From Bacillota bacterium (GTDB taxonomy: Bacteria > Bacillota > Clostridia > UBA1381), in assembly GCA_021205715.1 (NCBI GenBank), contig JAJPXA010000118.1, positions 1-8,197 of the forward strand: a stretch of DNA of 8,197 bases, read 5' to 3'. Position 1 is the stretch's first letter. Every line of letters starts with the position of its first letter. Position numbers and translations under genes: made by a program. Under the pieces are notes generated by a model. The model was not told the origin of the DNA, did not search any database, and saw only the letters and a program-made list of their open reading frames with translations. Below, piece by piece: positions 1 through 8,168 of the stretch.

Positions 1-951
1 ACCCTATCCGGAACAAGAGGCGACAGCACGGTAGATGGCGAGGAGGATCCCTCGGCAAAGGCGAAAGAAATCACCGTTGATGTAAGATACGACTTCACGA
101 TTATCGTTGACGGCGCGGTACAAACGTTCAAGGACGTAAACGGCGGCGCGGTTTATCCGATACTTTACGAAGGCTCGACATATCTTCCCGTGCGCGCAAT
201 CGGTGAGCTGATGGGCAAAAGCGTAAGCTGGGACGGCAACACGAAAACCGTATATATAGGCGGCAGCGACAGCCTCGTAACCGATGCGGACAGCTTTAAT
301 TCCGGCACGGTGACCGACGCGGACAGCTTTAACACGGCTATGCCGTCAAAGCCCGACGGCGGCAAAGACATCGAATATCAACAGCAGGTTCCGCCGTCAA
401 ATCAACAGCAGTCAAATCAGCCCCGTCCCGATGAGGGATTCGGCAAGGGCAACTCAAACATAAATCCGGAAAAAGCAGATAAGACGGATAAAACGGATAA
501 ATCATATGAAGCCGACATCACTCTCGAAGAGGCAAAGGCTGCCGCGCTTGAGGACGCGGACCTTGACGAGGATGACGTGACATTCACGAAAACAAAGCTC
601 GACTATGACGACGGCACTCTTGTATACGACATTGAATTTTATACCGCCGATGCAAAGTACGAATACGAGATAAACGCGTCAACAGGCGCGGTAATATCCT
701 CGGATGTCGATATAAAGACAAGCGGAGCGGCGTCGGGCGTAAGCATAACGCTTGATGAGGCTAAGGAAATCGCCTTGGCTCACGCAGGACTTGACAGCGC
801 CGATGTGACATTCACAAAAGCGAAGCTCGACACAGACGACGGCGTTAAGGTATACGATATCGAGTTCCGTTACGGAACAACGGAATACGAATATGAAATA
901 AACGCGTCAACCGGTGAGATTGAAAGCTATGACACCGATACCGACAACTGA
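1..951 (+). CDS. Secreted stalk-domain protein with two PepSY domains (5' end missing)
   Basis: The reading frame is open from base 1 to a TGA at 949-951, giving 316 visible residues; the start codon is off the left edge. Residues about 23-88 match the copper amine oxidase N-terminal (stalk) domain, with the typical YEGSTYLPVRAIGELMG stretch followed by a WDGNTKTVYIG strand. This domain is non-catalytic and common in secreted Clostridia proteins, so no oxidase activity is implied. Residues about 89-172 are a polar Gln/Ser/Asn/Lys/Asp-rich linker with short repeats. Two PepSY domains follow, at about 173-240 and 249-316, each with a VYDIEF strand and an EINASTG turn. PepSY domains occur in protease propeptides and cell-envelope proteins, where they are thought to restrain peptidases or bind ligands. 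No membrane segment is visible; a signal peptide is inferred to lie just upstream, since the stalk domain begins so close to the edge. The C-terminus is acidic. The domain calls are solid, but the cellular role is unknown. Confidence 0.88.
   Translation, partial: TLSGTRGDSTVDGEEDPSAKAKEITVDVRYDFTIIVDGAVQTFKDVNGGAVYPILYEGSTYLPVRAIGELMGKSVSWDGNTKTVYIGGSDSLVTDADSFNSGTVTDADSFNTAMPSKPDGGKDIEYQQQVPPSNQQQSNQPRPDEGFGKGNSNINPEKADKTDKTDKSYEADITLEEAKAAALEDADLDEDDVTFTKTKLDYDDGTLVYDIEFYTADAKYEYEINASTGAVISSDVDIKTSGAASGVSITLDEAKEIALAHAGLDSADVTFTKAKLDTDDGVKVYDIEFRYGTTEYEYEINASTGEIESYDTDTDN
277..342 (+). repeat. Two 33-base tandem units encoding VTDADSFN in the linker
   Basis: Two adjacent 33-base units (277-309 and 310-342) each begin with codons for VTDADSFN; the last three codons of each unit differ. 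Over the first 24 bases there are three mismatches, and all are silent third-position changes (GTA/GTG, GAT/GAC, AAT/AAC). The unit sits directly after the stalk domain, at the start of the linker. Confidence 0.75.
478..504 (+). repeat. Three 9-base units encoding DKT/DKT/DKS
   Basis: Three consecutive 9-base units (478-486, 487-495, 496-504) start with GATAA and encode an Asp-Lys-Thr-like tripeptide. They lie in the charged end of the linker just before the first PepSY domain. Such short units can expand or contract by slippage in steps that keep the reading frame, so linker length may vary between strains. Confidence 0.6.
517..948 (+). repeat. Internal duplication of the PepSY domain (228-base period)
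   Basis: The copy starting at 517 and the copy starting at 745 align without any gap at a period of exactly 228 bases (76 codons). I counted 42 identical residues of 68 by eye. Conserved blocks are VTFTK-KLD, DDG--VYDIEF and YEYEINASTG; the most divergent stretch is the loop between VYDIEF and YEYEIN. Similarity is also clear at the DNA level in the conserved blocks, which points to duplication within this gene or its recent ancestor. Confidence 0.8.
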
Positions 952-971
952 TTTTCATAATTACACTTATA

Positions 972-1012
972 AAACCCTCGGTCGAAAATCCGACCGAGGG
1001 TTTGTTTTATTT
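972..1012. terminator. Rho-independent terminator shared by the convergent genes
   Basis: A perfect 10-base-pair GC-rich stem (975-984 with 991-1000) encloses a 6-base loop, and flanking AAA/TTT (972-974 with 1001-1003) extends it to 13 pairs. On the plus strand the stem is followed by a T-rich tract (TTTGTTTTATTT), right for ending the PepSY gene, whose stop lies 20 bases before the extended stem. On the minus strand the stem runs into TTTTAT. The addA stop codon (1007-1009) is only a few bases before the stem, so the same hairpin very probably ends the addBA transcript too. Confidence 0.88.
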
Positions 1013-4000
1013 AAGCCTTACCTCTTTTCCGATGGCGAAAAGGTACAAATACCGCTCATCAACCGAGCCGCCCGTTATTTTCTCTATCGCCTCGCTGTAA
1101 AGCTCGAGCTGAATCGCGTAACGCTCGGCAATGCGCTTTACATCCGCCTCACTCGCGCATCTGTCGGTTTTATAGTCCAACAGCACCGTTCTGCCGTCCT
1201 TTTTGTAGTAGCAGTCGATTATGCCCTGCAAAATCACATTTTCGCCGATGTACTTTTTGTCCAAGGACATATCGTAACGGTTCGCCGGTATGTTTATCTG
1301 AAACGCGCGCTCTCTGTATATCTCATCGGCGGCAAGCGCCTCCCTGCCTATTCGGCTTCGGAAAAATCCGATTATATGCCCGGCTATGCTTTCGCGCATA
1401 TCGTCGGTTTCGACATAATACCGCTCGATTTCACCCATATCGGCAACCTTGTGCATTTGAGAAATGACAGTTTCATACAGCGCGTCGGTGTCAAGCGTTT
1501 CTCTTACCGCGTCCAAATCTATATACGCCATTATCTGATGATGCGCCGTGCCTATCTCACTGCCCTTTTTGCCGCTCGCCATAAACGCGGGGACATCATC
1601 CATATAAACCGGCGCGTACTCGTCCTTCCTTTCGGAATAATCACGCTCGTTCTCGAGCTGTTTCAGCGCGGATACGGAGGTCTTGGTCGGAACGGAGCCG
1701 CTTTGCGGATACTCATACTTAAATTCAAGGCTCTTATTTACCGCTTTTCTCAAATCATCGCTTATTTCCGGCGCGGTTTCATCCTCCGCAGTTACCTCCT
1801 CGGCATCGGTCGGAGTATATACGTGACTCTTAAAATCCCATATATCGGATTTTTTTATCGCCGTGGGATAAATCCAATCTGCGTAACAGTCCGCGTCCGC
1901 GGGCGCTATCCCCGACTGCCACTCGGCAATTTGATTTTCGACCTTTTCCTCAAAGCCGCCGCCGCTGTCCGATACGCGCTTTGCCGCGGTCACAATCAGC
2001 TTATCCTTCGCGCGCGTTGCCGCGACATAAAGCAGGCGCAGATTTTCCGACAGCTCCTCCTGCGCCGTTTGATTTTTTACAATCTCACAGCATATGGTAT
2101 CCTCAAAATATCCGTTATCGCCGTCGGCATACATAAGACCGAAGCCCAAATCCTTGTGCATAGGTATCTTTGTTGCGGCGCGCGCCAGCATTTTTTTGCC
2201 CGTGCCGAATAAAAATACCACCGGAAATTCCAAGCCCTTACTCTTGTGCATCGTCATAATGCTTACAACGTTATGCCCCTCTTCCGAAAGAGAGGCGCTG
2301 CTCAAATCGTTTTTGCCCTCTTGTATGCTCTCGATGTATTTTATAAAGCTAAACAAGCCCTTAAATCCCGTGCGCTCGTATTTTTTCGCACGCTCGTATA
2401 AAAGCCGCAAATTTGCCTGCGATTCCTCGCCGCCGTCAATCGCGCCCATAAAATCATACAGACCCGTTTCCTCATACACGCTCCATATAAGCTCCGCGAC
2501 CGACTTACGTTTTTTATAGCTCTTCCAGCGGGCAAGATTTTTTATCAGGCGCGAGCATTTGTATTTTACCGCGCCGTCGCTGCCATCCTCGGCATACGCC
2601 TTAACCGCGCCGTAGAAATTGCCGCGCGGCTCGGCTATGCGTATTTCTGCAAGGTCGTTATCCGAAAATCCGCCTATCGGCGAACGCATAACCGCGGTAA
2701 GCGGTATATCCTGCATACTGTTGTCGATAACCGAGATAAGCGACAGCATAAGGCGAACCTCACGTTTTTGGAAATAGTCCTCCGTTTCAACATAAGCGTT
2801 TATTCCGCGTCTTTCGAGCGCCTCGGTGAGCGCCTCGCCTATTCCCGACCTTACGCTTCTGGATAAAATCGCTATATCGCTTGCTTTGAGCGGATGACGG
2901 TCACTGCCGACGGGGAATTTATTGTCTATCATTTCTTTGATTTTGTCTGCGGTAAATTCCGCTTCCGCCGCGAGCGTACCCGCGTCACCGTCGGCGCGAA
3001 CCGCTATATAATGCGCCTCCGCTTTGTATCTGTCGTCCCAAACGTCCTTGTCGGCATCTCTTGTGATGCGCTCCTTTCCGCTGTAATTGACGTCGCCTAT
3101 TTCGTTCGACATAGTCCGCTCGAAAACCTCGTTTACCGCCTTTAAAACCTCCTGCCGGCTTCTGAAATTCTGCGAGAGAATTATGCGCCTGTTTTCGTTA
3201 TCGGCAGCTTGGAAACTGCCGCTTTTTGTCTTGAATATCGTCGGATCGCCGCCTCTGAAGCGGTAAATGCTCTGCTTTAAATCGCCTACCATAAACAGAT
3301 TTTTCCCGCCGCGCGAAACCGCCGCGAAAATGCTGTCCTGAAGCTCGTTCGTGTCCTGATACTCGTCAATCAAAATCTCATCGTATTTTTCGGCGTACTC
3401 TGCGCATACGTCCTCATTTTCATAAAACAGCTTGTATGCCAAATGCTCTATATCGCTGAATTCCTTGACGTTTCGAATATCCTTGCGCTTTTTGTATTCC
3501 GAGTCGAATTCTCCGACAATCCACACAATTTCCTCCGCGAGAGCTTTAAGCTCACCGCCCCTCATAGACTCCGCCATTTCCTCCGCGCTCATGGCAAAAA
3601 TCGAGCATTCCTCAAAAAAGCTCTTTTTTATATTGTTTCTGCTCTTGCATATCGTTTTCCATTCATCCAAGGTGACCGTAATATCCTTCGGCTTGTTTCT
3701 GAGCGTCATACTGTCGATATAGTCCGCGTCCGCGATACATTCGTTATACATATCGTTCGCCGCTTTCCAATCCTTCGCGTCCCTAAGCCGCTCCGCGGCG
3801 CGGATAAGCCTTATAAGCCCCATGCCCATTTCGCCGTATGCCGCCACCGTTTCGGCTTCATCCTCCGCCGTAAGCGTTTCGGGTATCTCTCCGATGCCCT
3901 CCGCCCTTGAATACACCGCCGCGAATTTTGTATAATACTTTTCGCCCACGGCGTTTACGAAAAACTTTACCGCGTACTCGCTCATCCACACGCTTTCAAG

Positions 4001-4624
4001 CATATTTTCCTTATACATCGCCGCCTTTTCATAAAGCCACTTCTCCGGTTCCGCAAACGACTGAATGAAGTTGTATACCTCCTTTACAAGGTCTTTTAAT
4101 CCGTTGTCGTTTCGGTTTGAGGCGTAGATATTCAAAAGATGATTAAAGCGCGCGCTGTCCTCGCCGTCAGCTCGGTACAAGCGCGAAAACAAAGCGTCGA
4201 GCGCGTCCTCCTTTATAAGCGCCGACTCCGCCGAATCGGCTATCGCGAAATTCGGGTCAATGCCCAAAACATAGTAATTATTCTGCAAAACGCGCATACA
4301 AAATGAGTCTATGGTAAGAATATCCGCGCTGAGAGCGAGGCGTATCTGCTGCTTTATGTACTCCGCTTTTTCGCCTTTGCTCACCTTAAGCTCATTGTGC
4401 ATACGTTTTATTATTTTCTCGCGCATTTCCGACGCCGCCGCGTTTGTAAACGTCACCGCGAGGATTTTATCCATACTCGTTCCGCCGTCTAAAATCTTGC
4501 TTAACACGCGCTCGACAAGAACCGCCGTCTTTCCCGAGCCTGCCGCCGCGCTTACAAGAATCGCGCCCTCGCCCATCGGCGCGTCAATCGCCTCTCTCTG
4601 CTCATCCGTCCAATTCACCGCCAT
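1007..4624 (-). CDS. addA: ATP-dependent helicase/nuclease subunit A (AddA)
   Basis: This is the motor and 3'-strand nuclease subunit of the cytoplasmic AddAB complex, which unwinds and resects double-strand breaks and makes 3' tails for RecA. The 1205 residues are close to the usual family length. UvrD-type helicase motifs appear in order: Q motif near Q9, Walker A AAAGSGKT 26-33 (K32), Ia VTFTNAAASEM about 57-67, Ib LTIDSF about 103-108, Walker B LIDEYQDT 418-425, III VGDLKQSIYRFRGG 446-459, IV SQNFRSR 484-490, V MTMHKSKGLEF about 790-800 and VI LLYVAATRAKDKL 864-876. The C-terminal RecB-type nuclease has GTAHH (H1029), GIID (D1137), LLDYKTD (D1150, K1152) and QLELY (Q1172), so both activities look intact. 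The ATG at 4622-4624 is chosen because it has an AAAGGAGG site 8 bases upstream and places the Q motif and Walker A at normal positions. It overlaps the end of addB by 23 bases, implying coupled translation. TAA stop at 1007-1009. Confidence 0.97.
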   Translation of the reverse strand: MAVNWTDEQREAIDAPMGEGAILVSAAAGSGKTAVLVERVLSKILDGGTSMDKILAVTFTNAAASEMREKIIKRMHNELKVSKGEKAEYIKQQIRLALSADILTIDSFCMRVLQNNYYVLGIDPNFAIADSAESALIKEDALDALFSRLYRADGEDSARFNHLLNIYASNRNDNGLKDLVKEVYNFIQSFAEPEKWLYEKAAMYKENMLESVWMSEYAVKFFVNAVGEKYYTKFAAVYSRAEGIGEIPETLTAEDEAETVAAYGEMGMGLIRLIRAAERLRDAKDWKAANDMYNECIADADYIDSMTLRNKPKDITVTLDEWKTICKSRNNIKKSFFEECSIFAMSAEEMAESMRGGELKALAEEIVWIVGEFDSEYKKRKDIRNVKEFSDIEHLAYKLFYENEDVCAEYAEKYDEILIDEYQDTNELQDSIFAAVSRGGKNLFMVGDLKQSIYRFRGGDPTIFKTKSGSFQAADNENRRIILSQNFRSRQEVLKAVNEVFERTMSNEIGDVNYSGKERITRDADKDVWDDRYKAEAHYIAVRADGDAGTLAAEAEFTADKIKEMIDNKFPVGSDRHPLKASDIAILSRSVRSGIGEALTEALERRGINAYVETEDYFQKREVRLMLSLISVIDNSMQDIPLTAVMRSPIGGFSDNDLAEIRIAEPRGNFYGAVKAYAEDGSDGAVKYKCSRLIKNLARWKSYKKRKSVAELIWSVYEETGLYDFMGAIDGGEESQANLRLLYERAKKYERTGFKGLFSFIKYIESIQEGKNDLSSASLSEEGHNVVSIMTMHKSKGLEFPVVFLFGTGKKMLARAATKIPMHKDLGFGLMYADGDNGYFEDTICCEIVKNQTAQEELSENLRLLYVAATRAKDKLIVTAAKRVSDSGGGFEEKVENQIAEWQSGIAPADADCYADWIYPTAIKKSDIWDFKSHVYTPTDAEEVTAEDETAPEISDDLRKAVNKSLEFKYEYPQSGSVPTKTSVSALKQLENERDYSERKDEYAPVYMDDVPAFMASGKKGSEIGTAHHQIMAYIDLDAVRETLDTDALYETVISQMHKVADMGEIERYYVETDDMRESIAGHIIGFFRSRIGREALAADEIYRERAFQINIPANRYDMSLDKKYIGENVILQGIIDCYYKKDGRTVLLDYKTDRCASEADVKRIAERYAIQLELYSEAIEKITGGSVDERYLYLFAIGKEVRLK

Positions 4625-7600
4625 CTTTTTCGCCTCCTTTCATTGACTCCCTAATATCCTTCGCGTTTCCCGTCTTTTCACGCGGCTCTATGCTGTTGCA
4701 AAACGCGCATATTTCCTTATACGCACAGTAGCCGCATCTGAGCGAGCCGCCGTCCTTGTACGGCGCGCATCTGATATTGCCGCCCTTTATGCCGCCGTCA
4801 ATCGCCGTTATGTTTTCGCAAACCTTTTCGGCAAGCCCCTCGATTTCCTCGGCGGTATGCACTGACCTCGAGCCGCTCACGGTTCCGTCCTTTTTCAGCT
4901 TTATATTAAGAAAATCGCTTTTTCCGTTTTCGGCAAGCAAATTATCGCTTTCGTAAAGCTCATCCTCCGACGCGGCGAACGTCACGCCGTCAAGAAACAG
5001 CTCGCCCTCGCTTTTTCCGCGAGCCGCGTCAATTCCGCCGCCGATTTCGACCGTCACGCTCTTGTTATGCACTCGGTTATAGTAAATACCTGTAATTCTG
5101 ACCTTTTTGCCGGTGGTATGCTCCGCGGCGGCACGCGCCGCTATGGCATATATTACCATTTGCATATCCACGCCGTTCACTATGTTCACAACGTCAAAAT
5201 CCGTGCCGCCGGTCTTGTAATCTATAATTCTGAGCTTTACCTCCTCATCGGAGGAACACATATCCACTCGGTCTATTATGCCTCGCATTTCTATATCTCC
5301 CGCCACGGGCATTTCAAACTCGTATTCCATACCATGCTCGGCGTAATTTCCGCGCGACAGCGCTCTATGCACCGTCACAGCGGCATTATGTATGTTTTTT
5401 CCTGTTCTCTTTAAAATGCTCGCGGTTTTCTCCTTGTCGCGCGAGTTGTTTTTAAGCATATTTTCGCAGGTGCGCTCTATTATGGCGTCAAGCGTTTCAA
5501 CGCGCTTTTCGTCCGTCAGCGCGCGCCACGCGCCGATTTTCTCCTCGTCCGTTTCCGCACCGTCCTCTACCGCCTCGCAAAACATTTTTATAACCTCGTG
5601 CGCGTAGCTTCCGATGTCGGCGGGAGTTATATCCCATACCTCGCGCTCCTTGAGCCGCAGTCCGTACTGCATATAATACCCGAACGGGCATCCGGCAAAA
5701 GCGTTAAGCCTGCTCGCGCTGTATACAACCTTGCTTTTGTAAAGCTCCTCGGCAAGCTCCGCGCTGAGCTTTATATCCGGATACATATACCATTTCGCGC
5801 GGTCGATAAGCGACAGCAAATTTTTCCATTCGTCCTTTGACTCGTACCACTCGTAAACCGCGTCCCATATGGGATTGCGGCGCGAGCTGTTTTTAAAGGA
5901 TTTTTCCCTAATCATTTTATGAATGGTTGCCTCCGGCGCGGAAATATAGAGCGCGCCCATATCAAGCTCCGATTTGCCGACATTTTTGAGCTTCGGAAAA
6001 AGCTGCTCAATGTCGGTTATCATATACGATTTTGTAAGCGTTTTTCCGTCGCTGTTTTGCAGCGGACGCGACAGGAAAAGCCGCTCGCTCACCGAACACA
6101 TAGCGTCGTACACTTTAAAATACTGCTTTTCGAGCTTTTTCTTCGTGTCGGGCGCGATTTTTATATTGCACTTTTCCGCAAGCTTTTCTCTGTCGGCGTT
6201 TGAAAAATAGCCCTCGTCCGGTGTGCCGTTCGGGAATGTGCCGTCGTTCGCGCCGATTACAAACATCGCTCTTACCTCGCGCGCGGATGATTTCTCAACG
6301 CTTCCGACATACACTCTGTCGATGCCGGACGGTATCGTGCGTATACTGCACGCGCCAAGTCCGGCTCTTATGTACTCTCCCATTTCGGAAAACGTAATCT
6401 CTTCGTCGCCCGAGGCGGCTATTGTCTGATTCAGCACGTCGAGCATTAAATTCCACAGCTTCGAAAACTGCTCCGCGCCGTTCATATCGCCCGCCTTTTG
6501 CATTTTGGATATTTCGTACTTTAAACCCTTATCCAAATTTATGGCGCGCAAAAAATCAAACAGCGCTCTTGCGAAATATTCCGCCGTATTTTTGCCGCCG
6601 ACTTTCTCGTAAAGCGCGGTAAGCGGAGCGGCAACGGCGCGTCTTATGCTGTCCGCCGTTTCATCCGCATCGCCCTCGCCGCGATCAAAGGCGGCGTCCA
6701 ACACGCTGTCGTTTTTCAGCCAAACGTCCTCCGACATCCAACGGCTTTTGCCGCGTATTCCGTGCTTTAAAACATAATTTTCGAGAAAATCGATTTTATC
6801 GGTATCAAACGGCTCCGCGTATTTTCCCACGCCGCTCTCGGTGTATATAAATCCCGATTTCAGATACCTGAACACATCCTCATACTTCCAGTCGTTTTCA
6901 AATATGTCAAAAACGGACAAAAGCTGCATTGCAATCGGATGATCGGATAAGGTTACGGTGCTGTCGGTAAAATACGGAATTTTATACTCGGTGAAAACCG
7001 TTTCGATAATATGGTTGTACTCCTCGCCGTTTCCGCATAAAATCGCAATATCGCGGTAGCGCATACCCTCCTCGCGCGCCAAATCGACAATCTTGCATGC
7101 CGCGGTTTCGACCTCGTTATACATATCGCGCGCGGAAAAATATACGATGTCCTCCGTTTCCTTTTCCCAACACGCGTCATTTTCGCCCCAATTTTTGAGT
7201 AAAAATTCAATTTCGGCGCTTTTCTTGCTTTTAAACTCACATCCGGTGTCGATTATTTCACCCATTCCGAATTCGTCCGTCAAATCATCTATGTCTGACA
7301 TCGTCTTTTTCATCGGCGCGTAACGCGCCGACTCGCGCGAAGGATACGCGACCGTCACCGTCAGCTTCGCGCCGCAGGCGGCTATGGCGCGCAGCACGTT
7401 TATCTGCTGCGGCGTAAATTCGTTAAATTTGTCCGCCCAGACATAGGTGTCGCTGTTGAAATATTCGCCGCTTGCGATGCGCTCGGCAAGCCGCGTGTTA
7501 TCGTCCTCACTGTCGGTATAGCCCGATTTTTCCATATATTCCAAATATATCTCGTATATTCCCGCCGCCGCGTGAATTTTGTTTTTCAGCTTGTCATCCG

Positions 7601-8042
7601 CCGCGTCCGCGCCGGAATTAAGCGCCTGCGGCGTTACGATATACCGCTTAAACTCGCTTATAAGCGACGCCATAACATCCGCAAATCCCGGCTTTTTTAT
7701 CGCCGCGATAAGGCGCTTGTCCTGTTCGTCCTCATAGCGTCTGCAGTATTCCTTTATGGATTTATGAATAAGCATTTGCCTGCCCGACTCGGTTATGTAA
7801 TTCAGCTCGTTATTGCTCAAAAGATTCATCGCAAGCCGCCTTAACGTCATTACCTCAATATTGTTAAGTCCCGTGCCGCCGAATTCTTCCACAAATCTCT
7901 TTTCCGTTTCGTATGAATTGTGGTTCGGAACAAGCATTATACATTTACATCTCGGATTTTTCTTATGCTCCTCGGCAATCATCGCAATGCATTTATCGCT
8001 TTTTCCGCTGCCTATCGAGCCTCTTATAACATTTATTCCCAT
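4602..8042 (-). CDS. addB: ATP-dependent helicase/nuclease subunit B (AddB)
   Basis: AddB is the partner of AddA. In characterised AddAB it has a helicase fold without motor activity, contributes to Chi recognition, and carries the nuclease for the 5'-ended strand. The 1146 residues match the usual size. Visible elements are an N-terminal Walker A GSIGSGKS (8-15), the conserved VIGANDGTFP segment (595-604), and a C-terminal RecB-type nuclease with GSYAHEV (H815), GIIDRVD (D924), IIDYKTG (D941, K943) and QMVIYA (Q961). Four cysteines, C785 in AGCPFGYY and C1103/C1106/C1112 in CGYCAYKEIC, have the C-X2-C-X5-C spacing and distant first cysteine of the AddB [4Fe-4S] cluster that clamps the nuclease domain. 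The ATG at 8040-8042 is chosen because the family starts almost directly at the strand leading to Walker A, and a GGAG site lies 7 bases upstream. It is the first gene of the operon. No frameshift or lost catalytic residue is seen. Confidence 0.97.
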   Translation of the reverse strand: MGINVIRGSIGSGKSDKCIAMIAEEHKKNPRCKCIMLVPNHNSYETEKRFVEEFGGTGLNNIEVMTLRRLAMNLLSNNELNYITESGRQMLIHKSIKEYCRRYEDEQDKRLIAAIKKPGFADVMASLISEFKRYIVTPQALNSGADAADDKLKNKIHAAAGIYEIYLEYMEKSGYTDSEDDNTRLAERIASGEYFNSDTYVWADKFNEFTPQQINVLRAIAACGAKLTVTVAYPSRESARYAPMKKTMSDIDDLTDEFGMGEIIDTGCEFKSKKSAEIEFLLKNWGENDACWEKETEDIVYFSARDMYNEVETAACKIVDLAREEGMRYRDIAILCGNGEEYNHIIETVFTEYKIPYFTDSTVTLSDHPIAMQLLSVFDIFENDWKYEDVFRYLKSGFIYTESGVGKYAEPFDTDKIDFLENYVLKHGIRGKSRWMSEDVWLKNDSVLDAAFDRGEGDADETADSIRRAVAAPLTALYEKVGGKNTAEYFARALFDFLRAINLDKGLKYEISKMQKAGDMNGAEQFSKLWNLMLDVLNQTIAASGDEEITFSEMGEYIRAGLGACSIRTIPSGIDRVYVGSVEKSSAREVRAMFVIGANDGTFPNGTPDEGYFSNADREKLAEKCNIKIAPDTKKKLEKQYFKVYDAMCSVSERLFLSRPLQNSDGKTLTKSYMITDIEQLFPKLKNVGKSELDMGALYISAPEATIHKMIREKSFKNSSRRNPIWDAVYEWYESKDEWKNLLSLIDRAKWYMYPDIKLSAELAEELYKSKVVYSASRLNAFAGCPFGYYMQYGLRLKEREVWDITPADIGSYAHEVIKMFCEAVEDGAETDEEKIGAWRALTDEKRVETLDAIIERTCENMLKNNSRDKEKTASILKRTGKNIHNAAVTVHRALSRGNYAEHGMEYEFEMPVAGDIEMRGIIDRVDMCSSDEEVKLRIIDYKTGGTDFDVVNIVNGVDMQMVIYAIAARAAAEHTTGKKVRITGIYYNRVHNKSVTVEIGGGIDAARGKSEGELFLDGVTFAASEDELYESDNLLAENGKSDFLNIKLKKDGTVSGSRSVHTAEEIEGLAEKVCENITAIDGGIKGGNIRCAPYKDGGSLRCGYCAYKEICAFCNSIEPREKTGNAKDIRESMKGGEKDGGELDG
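4633..4640 (-). promoter_or_regulatory. addA ribosome binding site inside addB
   Basis: AAAGGAGG on the minus strand lies 8 bases before the addA ATG and is a near-perfect complement of the 16S 3' end. It falls within the last addB codons (for M-K-G-G-E near the C-terminus), so ribosomes finishing addB pass directly over it. This fixes the addA start and fits translational coupling giving matched amounts of the two subunits. Confidence 0.88.
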
Positions 8043-8049
8043 ATCGTTT

Positions 8050-8055
8050 CTCCGC
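8050..8055 (-). promoter_or_regulatory. addB ribosome binding site
   Basis: GCGGAG on the minus strand, with its GGAG core 7 bases from the addB ATG at 8040-8042. It is weaker than the AAAGGAGG of addA but correctly spaced, and it supports the chosen start. Confidence 0.65.
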
Positions 8056-8082
8056 CCTCTTTCGCGTTTTGCTTACCGTATC

Positions 8083-8111
8083 ATTGTATCATATATTCAT
8101 CGAAACCGCAA
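8083..8111 (-). promoter_or_regulatory. Likely addBA promoter, extended -10 type
   Basis: On the minus strand the -10 is TACAAT (8083-8088), preceded by TGA, which forms an extended -10 (TGN). A partial -35, TTGCGG (8106-8111), sits 17 bases upstream and matches only the TTG half of the consensus. Initiation would fall near 8076, giving a 5' leader of roughly 34 bases before the addB ATG. No CGAAC-N4-GTTC LexA operator was seen by eye in the spacer, so nothing indicates SOS control. Inferred from sequence match only. Confidence 0.65.
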
Positions 8112-8168
8112 AACAAAAATTAGACACTTTTCATAAACAATTGCGCCTGTTTTAAGGCTCAAATAAGA

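Noticed and set aside
67..264. Reading the stalk domain as evidence for a copper amine oxidase
   Set aside because: Only the non-catalytic N-terminal stalk domain is present. The catalytic domain with its topaquinone tyrosine and copper histidines is absent, and the domain occurs widely in unrelated secreted proteins.
914..2212. A long plus-strand open frame (432 codons) running through the terminator and opposite the addA nuclease region
   Set aside because: It is codon-aligned antisense to addA, so it stays open simply because addA avoids TTA, CTA and TCA codons there. It lacks a convincing ribosome site, overlaps the PepSY gene end, crosses the terminator, and its translation is basic and aromatic with no recognisable domain.
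3202..3228. Terminator-like hairpin (CGGCAG/CTGCCG followed by CTTTTTG) on the plus strand inside addA
   Set aside because: The stem is only 6 pairs with an 8-base loop, it lies opposite conserved coding sequence between helicase motifs III and IV, and no plus-strand gene upstream would need it.
3443..3910. Plus-strand open frame of 155 codons antisense to addA, with other smaller frames across addA and addB
   Set aside because: All lie opposite or out of frame within two genes whose helicase and nuclease motifs are intact from end to end. None has protein-like composition or a credible start signal.
7314..7330. Perfect palindrome CGGCGCG-TAA-CGCGCCG within addB
   Set aside because: There is no following T-run and no regulatory context. 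Short GC palindromes are expected by chance in CGC/GCG-rich coding sequence like this.
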